A stretch of 64,000 nt of DNA from Gnetum montanum. Its lineage: Eukaryota > Streptophyta > Gnetopsida > Gnetales > Gnetaceae. The first letter of the stretch is position 1; every line of letters begins with the position of its first letter. The notes beneath the pieces were generated by a model. It saw nothing but the letters and a program-made list of their open reading frames with translations, was not told where the DNA came from and did no database searches. Positions 21,011-32,640 of the stretch are shown one piece after another. A program made the translations under genes and the position numbers. Where the stretch lies: NCBI GenBank assembly GCA_015680685.1, contig MNCI01029622.1, forward strand, positions 2,627 through 66,626, written 5' to 3'.

Positions 21011-23953
21011 GTAGTCACCTGACCCTTCTCAGGGTCTTCCCTAATGGAATCATCACAAAAAGTCAGTTGGGATGGCTTTGGTTCTGCAGGCGCAGAAGAA
21101 AGCATGATTGAGTGGATCACCTTTTCTTCTGCTGGCATGTTCTCATCAATCGATATTGACATTAACATACGAACTAGAGCCTCATGGTGCATGGTAGAAG
21201 TCATAATCAGGTCATACAACCTCATCATTGTATTTTTCTGTGTTAGAGCCTGCTTGACCTGAGTAAGAGCACTTAAAAGGTCAAGGCCACCTTCCTGTTT
21301 ACTACTTTTCTCCTCTTCCATTTCTCCCAAGACACAAATTTTATGAGGAGGGACAGTTTTGAGTCTAGGATCAGACTCTTTTGAGCGAGGTGGTGATGAC
21401 CGTGCACGTGTAGCAACATCATCTTTCGACAATGGGGACGTAGATGCAGAAGGTGAGGGCGTAGGTTTAGAAGTACCTGGAGTGGTACGTTCTATTGACA
21501 CCTCACCTATCAAATGTCCTTCTCATTTTTTTGGATGAGAAGGCTACTGTGGTGCTGTCTTATGCGGGGCAGGGGCAGTTGAATGACTTGGCCTCCTGAT
21601 GATAAATGGTGTTAACGATGGTAATGGGAGCACTGGTGATGTAGTATTGCTAACAGGCGGTGCAGGGGTAGATTTTCAGGGAGGAACTCTCAAGAAAAAT
21701 GGTTGCTACAGAGTTTGTTTAGCCGCTAGTGGTGTTGGTGCACTATCTTGAGGCACACAAACCACAAATGGCTACTAGGGTGGTTTAGGATTACTGTCAA
21801 CGCCGATGGTGTTGATGATGTAACCGATGTTGTTGGTGTTAAGAGGATCCATGTAAACATGCAAAGATTTATTTTTAGGATGTACTAGGTTTCTCTCATC
21901 AAGAACTAGTTTCCCTTGATCAATCATTCTTTGGATGTCGTCTTTTAACACCATGCAGTAATCTGTGTCATGAACACACTATTGATGGTAGTCACAGAAC
22001 TGCTCCAGTCTAAAATTCTTAGGAACTGGCAACTCATTGGGCAAGGCTAAGGAGGGGTTCCTATGAATTTTTTAGTACCATTAATGTTTTTTAATTCCCT
22101 CCTCTAACATTCGCTTGTGTTGGATATACCCTAGTTCCAGTAATTTCTTCAGAAGTTTTGAAGGTTTGATGAGCAACGGGGTATATTTAGAGCAATCTTT
22201 ACACTCAAAATTTGGCTTAGGTGATGTGGATGCTTCGGATGTATATGTGGAGGGTTGAGGTGCATTGCCCTATTTGGGCATGGGGTTAGATGTCAGTGTA
22301 GCTGCCTTCTTGTTATTTTTGTTGTTGTTGTTGGGCTTGGCTTCGTTTGCCATAGCGGCTACTGTGGCTATTGCAGCATTGCCCTTGTCCTTGTTTGCAA
22401 ACGTGTTTCTGTATGCAACATAAGCTAGGTCTTTGCTTGCCTCAACCATATTTTGTATGCTCTTAGTTTGGGTGAAATCCTAACTAAGAGTCTGGGGAGT
22501 GAGGTAGTACAACTTGGACTTGATGAAGTCATTCACTGCAACCTTAAAGACCACCAGAAAATGGGCCTTCATGATGGGCTTGCGGATCTCATTAAGGGTA
22601 GTGCTCCACTGCTAGATGAACTTCTGGACTGGCTCTAGTGGATCTTGCTTCATACTCATTAGCTGATCTAGCGTAACTTCTAGTCTCAAGTTGTACTTGA
22701 AATGCATTATGAACTGGGTCAAGAGCTCCTCTAGGGTTGAGATGGAGGAGCGTGGAAGCGCATGGTACTAGTCCAGGGCTTTCCCCGTCAAAGATATAGC
22801 AAAGATGTGGATGATTATATATGGCCATTGTTGCAGAAGAAGAGACTCATATCTAAAAGTGAGAATATGGGCGTTGGGATCACCCTCCCTGTTGTATTTC
22901 ATGAAATGGGGGAGTGGCATCTCGGGGGGTAAAGTTAGTGTGGGGACTACCAGGCTAATGGGATCATCCTGGTAAAAGTCCATGACTTGTACTATGTCAG
23001 AACCAATAGCCTTGAGGTATTTAATTTCCTCAATAAGGGTCCAGATAAGCTAGAATGCTTGATCCAGACCCGAAGATGATGCAGACGATTGGGGAGCTAC
23101 CGAGGTAGCTCCCATCTATGGCATGGCAAGGGTAGTGACGTGACCCATAGGTGGTGCTGTTGGGGTAGCCCCTATGAAAGGTGCTACTTGTGCTATCCAC
23201 CACTCGATAGGTGGTGCTATGGGAGTAGCAGTTGTTGGTTGTGCTATAGGGTAGGCTGCTTGCATGGCCAGTGGGATAGACCATGGTCTCGCACTCGGTT
23301 GTACCATCTACGAGACCTAGTAGGTTTGATGACGAGTGTAGTGAGACATTTGCGATGGTTTTGGAACAAGAGGAGAGGCAAATGGGATCCACCATATGGA
23401 TGGGCCTAGGGCTGCTGCTGATGGTGGAACAGGTGTAGACACAAGGATAGAGGCAGAAACTGCATGCAATTGCAAGGTAGGTACAGTGTGAACGTATGGT
23501 AGGGTAGTTGTAATGGATGCATCATATGCTGAGGAAATAGGTTGGGGAACAGTTTGCGATGGGGTAGTGGCTGAGAATGAAATAGGGGAGTAGGCATGTA
23601 GATACACCGAGGACATGGCATGGCAACTCGTTGCTGATGTAACTGCGATGGCGCAGGCGTGATCAGGAAGGGAGCGATGGTAGAGAGAAAGTTTGTCCAG
23701 AAAGATGGGATGGAAGGAATGGTAACAAGGTTAGTGTAACCCCCACCTTCAGACAGGGAATCCAGTTCTTCTTGCCCATCTTGGAACGCCTCATCATGGT
23801 GAGATGTTGTGTTTCACAGCTCCCTAGACCTAATGGTCGCTATCAGCTAATCTATGAGCCATTGATGCATTTGGGTCAAAGGAATAGAAAGCCAGGAGTG
23901 GGAACAAATTCCCTCCTATTACAGTAAGTGAACTCGAAGGTGCGTTTGTCCTC
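21011..23953 (-). pseudogene. gag: gag, element B, main part
   Basis: After C's insertion the frame resumes with DKRTFEFTYCNRREFVPTP. A long Pro/Thr/Gln-rich stretch follows (23000-23620). The capsid core comes next: DFYQDDPISLVVP, KYNREGDPNAHILTFRYESLL and SLTGKALD, then a zinc-knuckle-like CDYHQ..VHDTDYC with stops. The spacer ALTQVKQALTQKNTMMRLYDL leads to the protease. Frame changes are frequent in the Pro-rich part. Confidence 0.83.
23949..23953. repeat. Target-site duplication of C, left copy
   Basis: TCCTC directly before the C element's left LTR (TGTATCGCC). The same five bases follow its right LTR at 42017-42021. Confidence 0.88.
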
Positions 23954-25257
23954 TGTATCGCCTGAAATCATCGATCTCTGGCTGGAAGGAAATAAAGACC
24001 GTGAGAATCACAGGGCAAGCACAGAAGACCCTGCCTTCACTTGAGGGCGAGCTGGAATGCACGAAGGTAGAGTACCTTGGGTGGTCCGCACGCGGATCAG
24101 ACAAGGATTTCCCTGAAAGTACATCGAAGTGCTATACACCGGATTATACGTAAACGGTGTAACGGGCGTAAACAGAGCGTAAACAATGTAAACGATGCAA
24201 ACAGAGCGTAAATGTAAACAGATGTAAACAGAGTACGTATAAGAATTAATGCAAACTGTGAACAATTATGGGAAGAAAATGTAACAATGGCATTACAGAA
24301 TGAAAGTATAATGCACCAGTCAAACGCAGTTGTGAATGGAACACAAGGCGGACGAGAGCCCCAATGGGTGTAGGGAGGATTGCGGCTAGTTCACTGTAAG
24401 CATGGCGTAGAGACAGTATCCTCAGCGTACAAAGTTGTCCAGCATAAGAGGTTTGGAGCTCTGGTTCACAGCGTCTCTGATCTCTCTGGTGTGCTCTCAG
24501 AATTTTTCCAACCTCTATCATTTCGTCAACGTTTGGGGCTTTATATAGGTTTTAACGGCAAACTCGGGTGGGGCGACACATGGCACGTTGACCAGGTGCA
24601 AGGGCGTAAAATTTACAAGCGTACAATATGTTACATTTTCCAGGCGTATATGCTGGCCATATACGCTGTCTATAGCGAGCGTAGACTATGGGCGTATACG
24701 CTAGGTGTATACACTGGAGGTACTGGGTGGATGCGAACTTGGGCACAGATGTCATTGACGCTGGCGTATACGCCTGGCATATACGCTGATGGATGCTAAG
24801 CGTATACGTCGGGCGTATACGCTGGTGTGCTGAGCGTATACACTGGGCGTATACACTGAAGGTTTCTGCCTTGTGCCAAATCTTGCTCTGTAGTGCTATT
24901 TTTGTGTCATCTTTGGATGTTTCATGCCAGATGTCTGCATCTGTTGTATCTACTGAATGTACATATGAGGCATGTATGCTGGTCGTCTACACCGGGTGTG
25001 TACGTTGGGCGTATACGCTGTGACTTTGAGTGTACACGCTGGGTGTATACGCTGAGGGTTTGAGCGTATACGCCGGAAATGTACACTTGGACGTATACGC
25101 TGGGCATATACGCTGGAACTGGAGACTTAGTGAAAATTAAACATTGGATCTCTGAAATTGCCAAGTGTGACACCCGATGTAGCTGTGGTCATCTATGGGT
25201 CCCAGGGATCTACTTGGTGTTTGACAAGTGCTAAGCCCAAAATTTTGTGGTGTTTCA
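23954..25257 (-). repeat. 3' LTR of element C
   Basis: 1304 bp. On the minus strand it starts TGAAACACCACAAAAT at 25257 and ends near GCGATACA at 23954. It is crowded with GCGTATACGC and near versions between about 24590 and 25120, often in pairs such as AGCGTATACGTCGGGCGTAT. Confidence 0.92.
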
Positions 25258-25270
25258 TTGGCCCCTCTTT
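25258..25270 (-). other. Polypurine tract, element C
   Basis: On the minus strand AAAGAGGGGCCAA directly precedes the LTR start TGAAACACC. It fixes C's orientation. Confidence 0.85.
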
Positions 25271-26284
25271 GTTGACGTTTAGAGGAATTGACCCGAGAAG
25301 CATTGACAAAGAAGTGCAAAACACCACAAGCAACTTGATGGAGACTTTGTCCTTCACCACTTGACTAGACATTATCGCACCATGTTCAGTAGTACATGGG
25401 ATCGGGAAAGTGGAATTTTGTAGTTGATAGGAGAATGGGGATTGTGGGGCTTAGTAACTGCCCAAGAGATTGTGTTTGGTGAAAAGGGGATGCTCTGGTG
25501 TGTGGGTTATGATGATCCTTGTCAATAGCCATGATTTAGCGGACTCAAAATTCAGACATGTGATGTGCGTCCTTTGGCAAAACAAGACTCTTGGGTAATG
25601 TGCAAGAGAACTTGTTGGCAAGGCCAAAGCCACGGGAGGATTTGTTACACTCTTTGGGGGAACAAGGCCCTTGTTTAGTTTTTAGGGGAAGCCTGTTGGC
25701 GGAGAACCAAAGCTATGCAATTGGATGTTCGTCGATTGTTCTTGACATGAGTTCTTAGTTCCAAGACAACTACCTTCCTACCTGGGGCTTGTATGGAAAG
25801 TACCAGAGGTCTTGCCTTTTTTTTGGGAAGAAAATGTTGCTTTGATTTTGTACTCATGCGCAAGTGTTATGTTGTGTGTTGCAACTGCTTCAAAGTGTTA
25901 CAATATGCAACAGCATGCTCAAATTTTTGGATGTACTGGGTGTATCAAAGGTGTGACTAATAGAGCATGTCGGGAAATGGGGATGTACTTAGCGAATGGT
26001 TTGATTTCGTCTGGCCATGTGTGCTATGAACATTATCCCATCTTACTGCTTCTGATGAAATGCATTATTGTGCGACAACCTCTAGGTGTCATCCTGCAAA
26101 CATAACTCCAAGGAAACAAGAAAACCATGAGTGAATAAGCGAGCTTAGCCTTACAGGTGGGACAAAGACATCGAAGGTGATTTCAAGCACTATATATTAA
26201 TGGCAGCAATGTTGGTGAGATTGGCTGATGGCAGGCGACGCAGTGATTCTGATAACTGAATGTGGCCGCAAGTTCTGGGACTAG
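25271..26284 (-). other. 3' noncoding region, element C
   Basis: No supported gene. Open frames here are short and have no counterpart in the other copies. Confidence 0.55.
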
Positions 26285-26640
26285 AGATGAACTTGCCAGT
26301 TTATAGTTTTAGCGGACTATCATGGGTTAGTTTTATGTCATAACCTATTGTACATTGCCTGTTTAGCGTCGTGGCGGACGTTATGTTGCCAATTTCTACT
26401 CTTAGCAGATGATGAAGAGGAAAACCAGTTTATAGTCTTAGCAGACTCTAGCGAATGTGACTGTGGCAATTTACTTGTCATGCTTGACGGATGCTAGTTT
26501 ATCGTCATTGCAGACACTGTGTGGTATCAGTTTATCATCATAATTCCAGGACAAGCTTTGGTATTGGTTTCTAGTCATAATCCAGGACTATTCTGTGGTA
26601 TCAGTATATAGTCATGATCCCAGGACTCACACGTACCTGA
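26285..26640 (-). repeat. Hairpin array 3, element C
   Basis: Eight or more units. On the minus strand one reads AGTC, loop TGCTAA, GACT, then ATAAACTGG (26424-26447). Another reads CGTC, CGCCAC, GACG, then CTAAACAGGC. The two stems differ but each pairs with itself. Confidence 0.78.
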
Positions 26641-26648
26641 GCTTGTAC

Positions 26649-27760
26649 TCAAATGTAGAACGGCTTTAGGAACAAGTGACTGGTTGGATTGGCAAATTCA
26701 TTTCCTTCCATATCGGCTAGCTTGAATGCTCCGTTCTCAAATGCTTCAGTGACCAAGTAAGGCCCTTCCCAGTTGGCTGAGAATTTGTCTGGGTGTTCCC
26801 GAATAGCTTTAAGCACAAGGTCACCTTCTTTGATAGGGCGCTTGTTGATGTCATGCCGATGTCGTTGTCGTTGTTGTGTTTGATACCATTCGATCTGATC
26901 GAGGGCGCACACGCATTCTTCCTCCACCGAGTCGAGGTCAATGATGCGCAGATCATTATTTTGCCCATCATTGAGGAGTCCGAAAAGTGTTATTCTTAAA
27001 GATGGTACCTATAATTCCAAAGGTAAAACAGCTTCTGAACCATAAACAAGACTATATGGCGTCTTACCTGTTGAAGTTCGATGTGTAGTACAGTATGCCC
27101 ACAATGCGTACACCAATTGTTCATGCCATTTTTGCTTGCTTTGGGTGAGCATCTTTTTGAGTATCGTAATAATCGTTTTGTTCGTCACCTCTGCTTGCCC
27201 ATTGCCTTGAGGATAGTAAGGGGATGAAAACGAGTGTTTGATCCCTAGACTTTCACAAAAGGTTTTGGTCTCAGCACTACTGAATTGTGGCCCGTTGTCA
27301 GTGATGATTTTCATGGGAATGCCAAAGCGGGTTACAATGTTTTCGAGAATGAAATTGCATACATGTTTTAATGTAGTTTTTCGAAGGGGAGCAGCTTCTA
27401 CCCACTTCGTAAAGTATTCTGTTGCAGTTATAATGAAACTATGACCCATGAAAGACGAGGGGGTTATCTGGCCAATGAGGTCCAACCCCCACTTTTGAAA
27501 GGGCCATGTGATTTGCGCTGTATGCAACTCGTTTGGTGGGACATGTATCAAATTGCTATGTTTTTGACAAGTACTACATGTTTCGACTTTGGAGAGATAG
27601 TCGTATTCCATGTGTGGCCAATAATAGCCTAAGCATCTGATCTTTGTTGCCATGGCTTTTGGTGCTATGTGTCCTCCGCATAGCTCGTTGTGTACTTGTT
27701 CGACAATGGTTTGGGCATCGATACTATTGACACATGTTAGCAATATTCCTTCATAGGATC
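26649..27760 (-). CDS. int: Integrase, element C, catalytic triad intact
   Basis: The longest open part runs 27743-27009, then continues in frame-shifted form to the stop at 26649. The H2C2 zinc region is complete (GGHIAPKAMATKI ... CSTCQKH). The catalytic triad is visible: WGLDLIGQ, ITDNGPQF and GQAEVTNK. The C-terminal part has the GPY/F-like EGPYLVTEAFENGAFKLAD and ends LKPFYI. There is no chromodomain. The enzyme inserts the DNA copy into the host genome. A frame break near 27000 and a TAG near 27757 mean the polyprotein as a whole is still broken. Confidence 0.87.
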
Positions 27761-28380
27761 GACGACACAGTGTCCCCTACCAAGGTATACTGTTTAGAAT
27801 GTTTCCGCACTACGTCTTTCTATGCATTTGTTAGATGTCGTGGTGTTTCACCGCGTAGAAGGTATTCTTTTATGTCGTCGTACCATTCTATCGCGTGTGT
27901 TGTACTAACAGATGCAATCAGTAATGTGTTGAGAGTATTGGTTATTGGTTCGGCACAACTGGTCACGGAGCTCGGTAATGCATGGAACATGTCCAGCGAT
28001 ATGTTTAATGCTAATGTGGCTAATGCGTCTGCAATGGTGTTATCATTTCTAGAAACGTGTTGCACATCGATGTTTTCGAATCGCCTTATTAGGTGTTTTG
28101 CCAAGTCGCAGTATGGTTGCAAATGTTGGGCTTTACATGTATAAACCTCTATGATTTGGTTTAAGACTAGTTGTGAGTCTCCTCTAACTACTAGCCGTGT
28201 GATGTCTGAAGCCAGTGCTACCATGAGACCTCTAAGGAGACCTTCATACTCCGCTATGTTGTTGGTACAATGAAAATTGAAACGGTAAGCAAAGGGTCGG
28301 ATCTCCTCGGAGGGGTAAGTAATGACAACGGTTGCACTTCCTCCTCAAGAGGTGGATGCTCCATCAAAGTTTAGGATGGC
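27761..28380 (-). pseudogene. Second (archaeal-type) RNase H domain, element C
   Basis: All catalytic positions of the aRH family are visible on the minus strand: FDGAST, AEYEGLLRGLMVA, RGDSQLVLNQIIEVYTCKA and NTIADALATLAL. This is the most complete aRH of the window. A TAG falls after FDGASTS and others near 27755-27820. Together with the Ty3 RNase H it would degrade template RNA. Confidence 0.85.
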
Positions 28381-30123
28381 ATCGTAGTCATTAGGTACTA
28401 TGTCTATTGCCCTTATATCCTCATCCAGGAATTTTGGCTCTATTATCGCTTGATTGTGTGTTGGTGATGTGGTCATTTGATTTGCTATAGCTTGACCCTT
28501 GACTGATGATTATGCTACATAGCACAGGTCAAACTCAACTATCATGGCTTTCCAGTGGGCTATCCGACTCGTTTCATAAATGTTTCCTGTTATGGCCCTT
28601 AGCACGTTATCCTTGCAAATTATGTTAACTTGGTTGTGGAAGAGGTAATGTCGCCACTTTCTCAAAGAGAAGACCAAAGCTAAACAAGACCTCTCCACGT
28701 TGTTATACTTTTTCTCATGGGCGACTAATGCATGGCTCAAGTAATATACAGGGACTTCGGTTCCATCATCTCGTTTCTAGCAAAGCATATACGCGATGGA
28801 CGAATCCGAAGTAGCGAGGTAGATGTAAAATGGTTTATCGTTTTGAGGTGGATAAACCGTGGGTAACCGGGCAAGTGTCGTTTTAATGTCATCGAATGCT
28901 TGTTGGCACTGCGGAGTCTATTCAAAATGGATGTTTTTGTGTAATAGGTGGTTCATAGGTTTTAGTTTGTTTGTCAATTTTTCTATGAAGTGCCTGATAA
29001 ACTGTAATATACCTTGTAGACCCCGAAGTTCAGTAAGGTTGCCTGGTGGTTTCAGGTTTGTTATGGCCTTAACCTTATCAAGGTCTACTCGTATCCCTAC
29101 TTCTGAGGATATAAATCCTAGCATTTTGCCTGTCTTGACGCTGAAGACACATTTTTTCGGGTTGAGTCTCAATTCATACTTCAAACAACGTTTTAATACT
29201 AAGTCGAGATCTTGTACATGTTGTTCCTCTATTTTTGAATTACCCACAATGTCATCCATGTAGTCGTTGAGTGAGTGCAATATGTAATCACTAAAGATAA
29301 ATGTCATCGCTCTTTGATATGTGGCCCCAACGTTCTTGAGACCAAAGGGCATCATTGTGTAACAAAAGGTTTCCCATGGTGTCATAAAGGTTGTCCAAAG
29401 CTGATGCTCCAGGTTGATATGTATTTGATTATATCCCAAGAATCTATCCATAAAGGATAATAGTGCGTGCCCAGCAGTGGAGTCAACAAGTTGATCGATG
29501 CTGGGTAAAGGAAAATCATCCTTTATGGTTCCAACATTCAAATCCCGGAAGTCAATGCATAAGTGAATGCTTTCGTTCTTCTTCGGAACAATGACCATGT
29601 TAGACACCCACTCGGCGTAATCAACGGCTCGAATGAAGCCAGCTTGATAAATCTTGGTGATCTCATTGCGAACTGCCAATGCCACCTCAGGTTTAATCTT
29701 TCGTGCTTTTTGTTTTACCTGTCTCAACTTCGGGTCAAGGATAATATTGTGTTGGACAATTCTGGGATCTAGCCTAGGCATATCCGTATAGGACCAAGCG
29801 AATGCTTTCATATTTTCCCTAAGCACGTTCTCAATGTCTGTGGCTAATTGCGGTTTTAGTAATGTGCTTAACTTTAGTATTTTGGTTTTCCCATCGGGCA
29901 TGGTGATGGGGGTTTCAGTCAACGAGTCTTCAGTGATATTTTCGACTTCTATGTTGAGGGATTTTGTCATGCTTTTGTAGTCGTCTATTATTTGCTGTGT
30001 TGAGGTGATGATTGCGTCTTCTATTGATGAACTTAGGTGGATGAGGCTCATGTTGATGTCCCTTGTAACTTTGCCATATGGTCCATCGATAATTAATGGT
30101 TCGGTTAAGCGTTGGCGATCCAT
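28381..30123 (-). pseudogene. pol: Reverse transcriptase and RNase H, element C
   Basis: The start is ATG 30123 (MDRQRLTEPLIIDGPYGKVT), 11 nt inside a conserved acceptor. The frame stays open to 28918, covering the whole RT: IDFRDLNVGTIKDDFPLPSID, LLSFMDRFLGYNQI, TMMPFGLKNVGATYQRAM, NDYMDDIVGNS and KVKAITNLKPPGNLTELRGL. The stop at 28917 is TAG where A, B and D carry or imply Trp. RNase H follows with YLSHALVAHEKKYNNVERS and SLRKWRHYLF. The catalytic YMDD is kept. Confidence 0.9.
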
Positions 30124-30150
30124 CAGGCTTGCTCCTGCCAATAAATAGAG
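30120..30150 (-). promoter_or_regulatory. Conserved 3' splice site before RT, element C
   Basis: On the minus strand TTTATTGGCAG (AG at 30136-30135) is followed by GAGCAAGCCTG and the ATG at 30123. It is the canonical form of the site seen in A, B and D. Confidence 0.68.
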
Positions 30151-30237
30151 AGCGGAATGAGCTAATGGGTAACGTTTCTGTGTTTCTTTGGTCGTTTTAA
30201 ATGATGTGTAAGTACATGGTGGATTATTGTCACACTG

Positions 30238-30455
30238 GGACGCATGGCAGTTTAAGGTCGTACTGGGCCGTAAGTGGCAATTTAACACCTTACCAGGCCG
30301 TTACTGGATTGGAGGATGATAGTTTAAGGCCATCTCAGGCCGTAGGTGGCAGTTTAACACCTTACCGGGCCGTTACTGGATTGGAGGATGACAGTTTAAG
30401 GCCATCTCGGGCCATAGGCGGCACTTTAACACCTTACCGGGTGACTTGCGGCAGT
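30238..30455 (-). repeat. Hairpin array 2, element C
   Basis: Six or seven units of about 35 bp. On the minus strand one type ends GACCTTAAACTGC, another GGCC..GGCCTTAAACTG, a third GGTGTTAAA. Units alternate between two types (30290-30440), suggesting a two-unit tandem duplication. Confidence 0.75.
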
Positions 30456-30646
30456 TTACGCTGGAGTGTTCAGCGTAAACGTCCAAAATGGGGTCCACGG
30501 GGGAACCAGGATGTAGTAATTTCTGTTTTTTATATTTTTTATTATTTTTCCTAGGCAAATTTTAGCGAAAAATAAGTAAAAAGGCACAAAATGGCAAAAA
30601 GGGAGCAACGGCGGTGTAAGCGACGGCGACGACGTCAATGGAGCGC

Positions 30647-30654
30647 TATAAAAG
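30647..30654 (+). promoter_or_regulatory. TATA box of C's antisense gene
   Basis: TATAAAAG in a GC-rich setting, 175 bp before the ATG at 30829. It is the strongest TATA match of the four antisense promoters. Confidence 0.65.
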
Positions 30655-31014
30655 GGGGGTGTTTCATTTGTTACATTGCATTCTGGCGTAAGCGACTGAG
30701 CGAGCATAAGTGTAAAACCCAAACCCCAACATAGACGCTGACTATCAAACCTTAGCGTAGACGCCGAGCGTAGGCGTACAGAGTTTCAACCCTTAGCATG
30801 AGCTATCACTCCCAGCATAGACGCCGAGATGGGCAAGGGCAAGGAGGTGGAAGGGCAGGGAAGAAAGAGTCCTGACTTGACCTTCGTAGAGAAGAGCGAA
30901 GCCATGTTGCAGTGCTTGCCCCAGCCAAGGATTCCATCATGGCCTGGAACATCGCACAGGTAGGCTCTGATCCTGACTCTGTTTATTACCTTTATAGCGT
31001 AGATGGTCTTGTAC

Positions 31015-31665
31015 ACAGTCTTGGTGTATATGCCGAGCGTATACGCTCAGCGTAACAGGTTAATTTAGAGGGTTTCGGTGTATACGCCGAGCGTAAATTC
31101 GTAGCGTAAACTCGGGTTAGCGTAGACTGTCAGGGCGCAATCGGTTTTATCAGCATAAACATTTTTCTTGCACGATTATATTAGCATAAACCATGGCGTA
31201 ATAATTTCTCTATGTGCGAAGTTTATCAGCGTAAGTCTTCTATTCTGTCAGCATAAGTTCTGTTTCCATTGTGACGGCGCATACACTGAGGGGTTTCTTC
31301 GACGTATATGCTATATGTACACTGCTGTTCTTTTAATTATGATGCAGCATAGACTTGTTTTTCATATTTCTAGCGTAAACTGTTTGCTCAGTGTTTAGCA
31401 TAGACTATTTACACTGGCCACCTCCATGACGTATAGGTCGAGGGGTTTCTTCAGTGTATACGCTGAGCGTAAGGGGTTCGGGCATCAGCGTAATCAGTTA
31501 GTTGTCAGCGTATACGCTGGGTCAGGCAGCGTATATGCCGGGCGTAAACAGATTTTGGCAGTGGATACGCTAAGTTTAGCGAAGTTTACGCTAGGCATAA
31601 ACAAATTTTGACAACGTCTACGCTAGGTTTTGACAGCGTATACGCTGAGCGTAAACAATTTTGAA
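31015..31665. repeat. GCGTATACGC-type motif cluster in intron 1 of C's antisense gene
   Basis: At least a dozen full or near copies of GCGTATACGC or GCGTAAAC within the 801-nt first intron, for example around 31025, 31080, 31455, 31510, 31535 and 31635. The same motif fills C's LTRs and leader but is not seen in A, B or D. Confidence 0.75.
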
Positions 31666-31760
31666 AAATTTTCTAAGTGTCAGTCTACGATGTGAACTTT
31701 GGTTTTTCGCATTGTTTTGGTGCATGGCTAATTTTATGTTGATACTCTAGTTTTTTGCAG

Positions 31761-32202
31761 GGACAGTAAGCTGTTTCTCCTCGTGGTTGAGCTTGTTGGG
31801 GTGTTAACGTGGTTTGTCCCCATGGATGCAAATGAGCCTACCCCGGACCTAACCGTGGAACACAACGGGGTTTGGTTTAGAGAAGGTGCGCCTGATTTCT
31901 TGTCCTTCATATTGGACAACTTCGAGGTAGTCATCTGGTCACACCTGAATGAACTGGTGGCACGGAGCATCGTTGAGGCAATGCTACCAGGAGCCGCGAA
32001 GGGCATCCTTGTCTTTATGGAAGACATCGACGAGGGGCCATTTACAAATGAGGATAGTTCTTCCCTCTAGCCTAAGTCTGCACGCTCGTTAGCGCGCGTG
32101 TGGGCCCAATTACCACGAGGGCAGGACTACCTTGATAATACTTTATTTTTAGCCACGCGCGTGCATACATTATTCTAGAACCCTCCCGGCACAGTGTACC
32201 GA
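31761..32202 (+). pseudogene. FCP1-like (HAD phosphatase-type) exon of C's antisense gene
   Basis: Acceptor TTTTTTGCAG ends at 31760 and the exon continues exon 1 in frame. Motif order: KLFLLVVELVGVL (position of the catalytic DxD strand, here E.V), GVWFREGAPDFLSFILDNFEVVIWS, RSIVEAML, then in the same frame past one TAG, YLDNTLFLATRVHTLF and NPPGTVY. FCP1-like proteins have RPxxxxFLxFxxxxFxVxxWSS and NTLLxDDSPxKxxxNP at these places. Catalytic Asp residues are replaced at both sites, as in A and D, so loss of catalysis likely predates the split of the copies. The fold assignment is by eye. Confidence 0.57.
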
Positions 32203-32640
32203 GTAAGCAAGTAGGACCATTCAAGTTTACCGCTTCTTTTCGGCGTTTGGCACTTGCCTTAGTTTTGATATTCACTCGTTTGTAGGCCAAAAGTTAATGC
32301 AGATGGAATATGCATCAAAGATGATGGGCTTGCCTTGATTCGCACTGCTCTAGAGGCATTTATGGCGGGTCCTACCCTTCGTAAAATTGTAATGGGTCTA
32401 ATGAAGGGGGACATCATGTATTTTCATCAACGATTTTCTAGAGTGTTGGCACTGTGCCAAGCCCGTGGATGGCTAGATAAAGATTGGTCGGATCAAGGGC
32501 TAGTTTTCCCTTGTGACTCTGGTCCAGGAAGCACATCCAAGTCTTCTACAGGAGGTAAGTGACAATGTCTTTTTGATGTGCTAACATGTTTTAACTACCG
32601 AGGGTTATACTGATACAACAATCTTCTATTGCACTTGCAG

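Larger units (their letters stand above)
14713..23953 (-). mobile_element. Element B, inner part (gag to aRH), between insertions A and C
   Basis: This is the continuation of the element whose 5' LTR is at 42489-44363. Read on the minus strand it runs gag, protease, array 1, antisense gene, array 2, RT, RNase H, aRH. It stops at 14713 where element A is inserted; B's integrase, array 3 and 3' LTR must lie left of A, outside the window. The join to the distal part across C is supported by the TCCTC duplication and by gag residues continuing from HAQELE to DKRTF. Confidence 0.9.

Noticed and set aside
26649-27000. A chromodomain after integrase
   Set aside because: The tail shows the GPY/F-type region and stops. 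No chromodomain aromatic cage pattern is seen, consistent with the Tat clade.
27734-28144. Plus-strand frame of 136 codons
   Set aside because: It is the mirror of C's aRH domain on the minus strand, whose motifs are clear.
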